Assembly: GCA_037179385.1 (NCBI GenBank)
Contig: CM074179.1
Coordinates: 9,796,001-9,860,000, forward strand
Length of the DNA: 64,000 nucleotides
Direction of reading: 5' to 3'
Source: Holothuria scabra
Lineage: Eukaryota; Echinodermata; Holothuroidea; Aspidochirotida; Holothuriidae
Below are positions 63,961 to 64,000 of the stretch, in pieces; the stretch's first letter is position 1, and the number at the start of each line of letters is the position of its first letter. Under the pieces are notes generated by a model. It saw nothing but the letters and a program-made list of their open reading frames with translations. It did no database searches and was not told the DNA's origin. The position numbers and the translations under genes are program-made.

Positions 63961-64000
63961 CTCCCCCCAAAAATCATTTTTGCACGACATCCCTTGATAA

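Overview
This is a eukaryotic, almost certainly metazoan, genomic window. It is AT-rich, has long non-coding stretches, introns, microsatellites and many transposable elements, and no bacterial-style gene packing. The repeat content (an endonuclease-bearing Penelope-like element, CR1-group LINEs with an esterase ORF1, tRNA-derived SINE-like sequence, many foldback MITEs) and an intronless TRIM-type gene fit a marine invertebrate. An echinoderm is my best guess, but that is inference. I see one convincing host gene and one host-gene fragment; nearly everything else is mobile or repetitive DNA.

Layout. 1-3.5 kb: a broken Penelope-like element between 332-bp direct repeats, ending in a (TA)n tract. 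3.5-4.2 kb: two (TA)n tracts around a tRNA-like sequence and a perfect hairpin. 4.2-13 kb: no recognisable genes apart from a SINE-like fragment and a hairpin. 13-15.3 kb: nested short inverted-repeat elements. 20.5-25 kb: short repeats, then a near full-length CR1-type LINE on the minus strand. 25-33 kb: non-coding with LINE and other repeat fragments. 33.1-34.8 kb: a second LINE copy keeping only its 5' half. 35.7-39.8 kb: a palindromic minisatellite, then a ~157-bp tandem array with repeated AGGTCA nuclear-receptor-type half-sites. 43.2-44.9 kb: a dispersed GTAACGTGAGTAACC motif. 46.9-48.9 kb: a RING/B-box/coiled-coil (TRIM-like) gene with one homopolymer frameshift. 50.1-50.7 kb: more copies of the AGGTCA family. 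51.76-61.32 kb: a previously unannotated foldback transposon. 61.3-64 kb: small hairpin repeats and non-coding DNA.

The most interesting object is the 9.55-kb element at 51,763-61,316. It begins GGGTGTCTAC, ends GTAGACACCC, and is bounded by a perfect 10-bp direct repeat, GTTCCTAGAG. Its arms are long inverted blocks built from ~540-bp tandem units (five on the right; a terminal unit plus decayed units on the left). The ~5.3-kb centre holds a nested MITE, a nested hAT-like element and a decayed protein-kinase exon. The 10-bp target duplication and long termini suggest a non-autonomous Mutator-like or foldback element carrying host gene sequence, comparable in principle to a Pack-MULE.

Several reading frames (LINE ORF2 twice, the TRIM gene, the kinase) are broken by single-base changes in homopolymer runs. 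Some of these may be assembly errors rather than true mutations.
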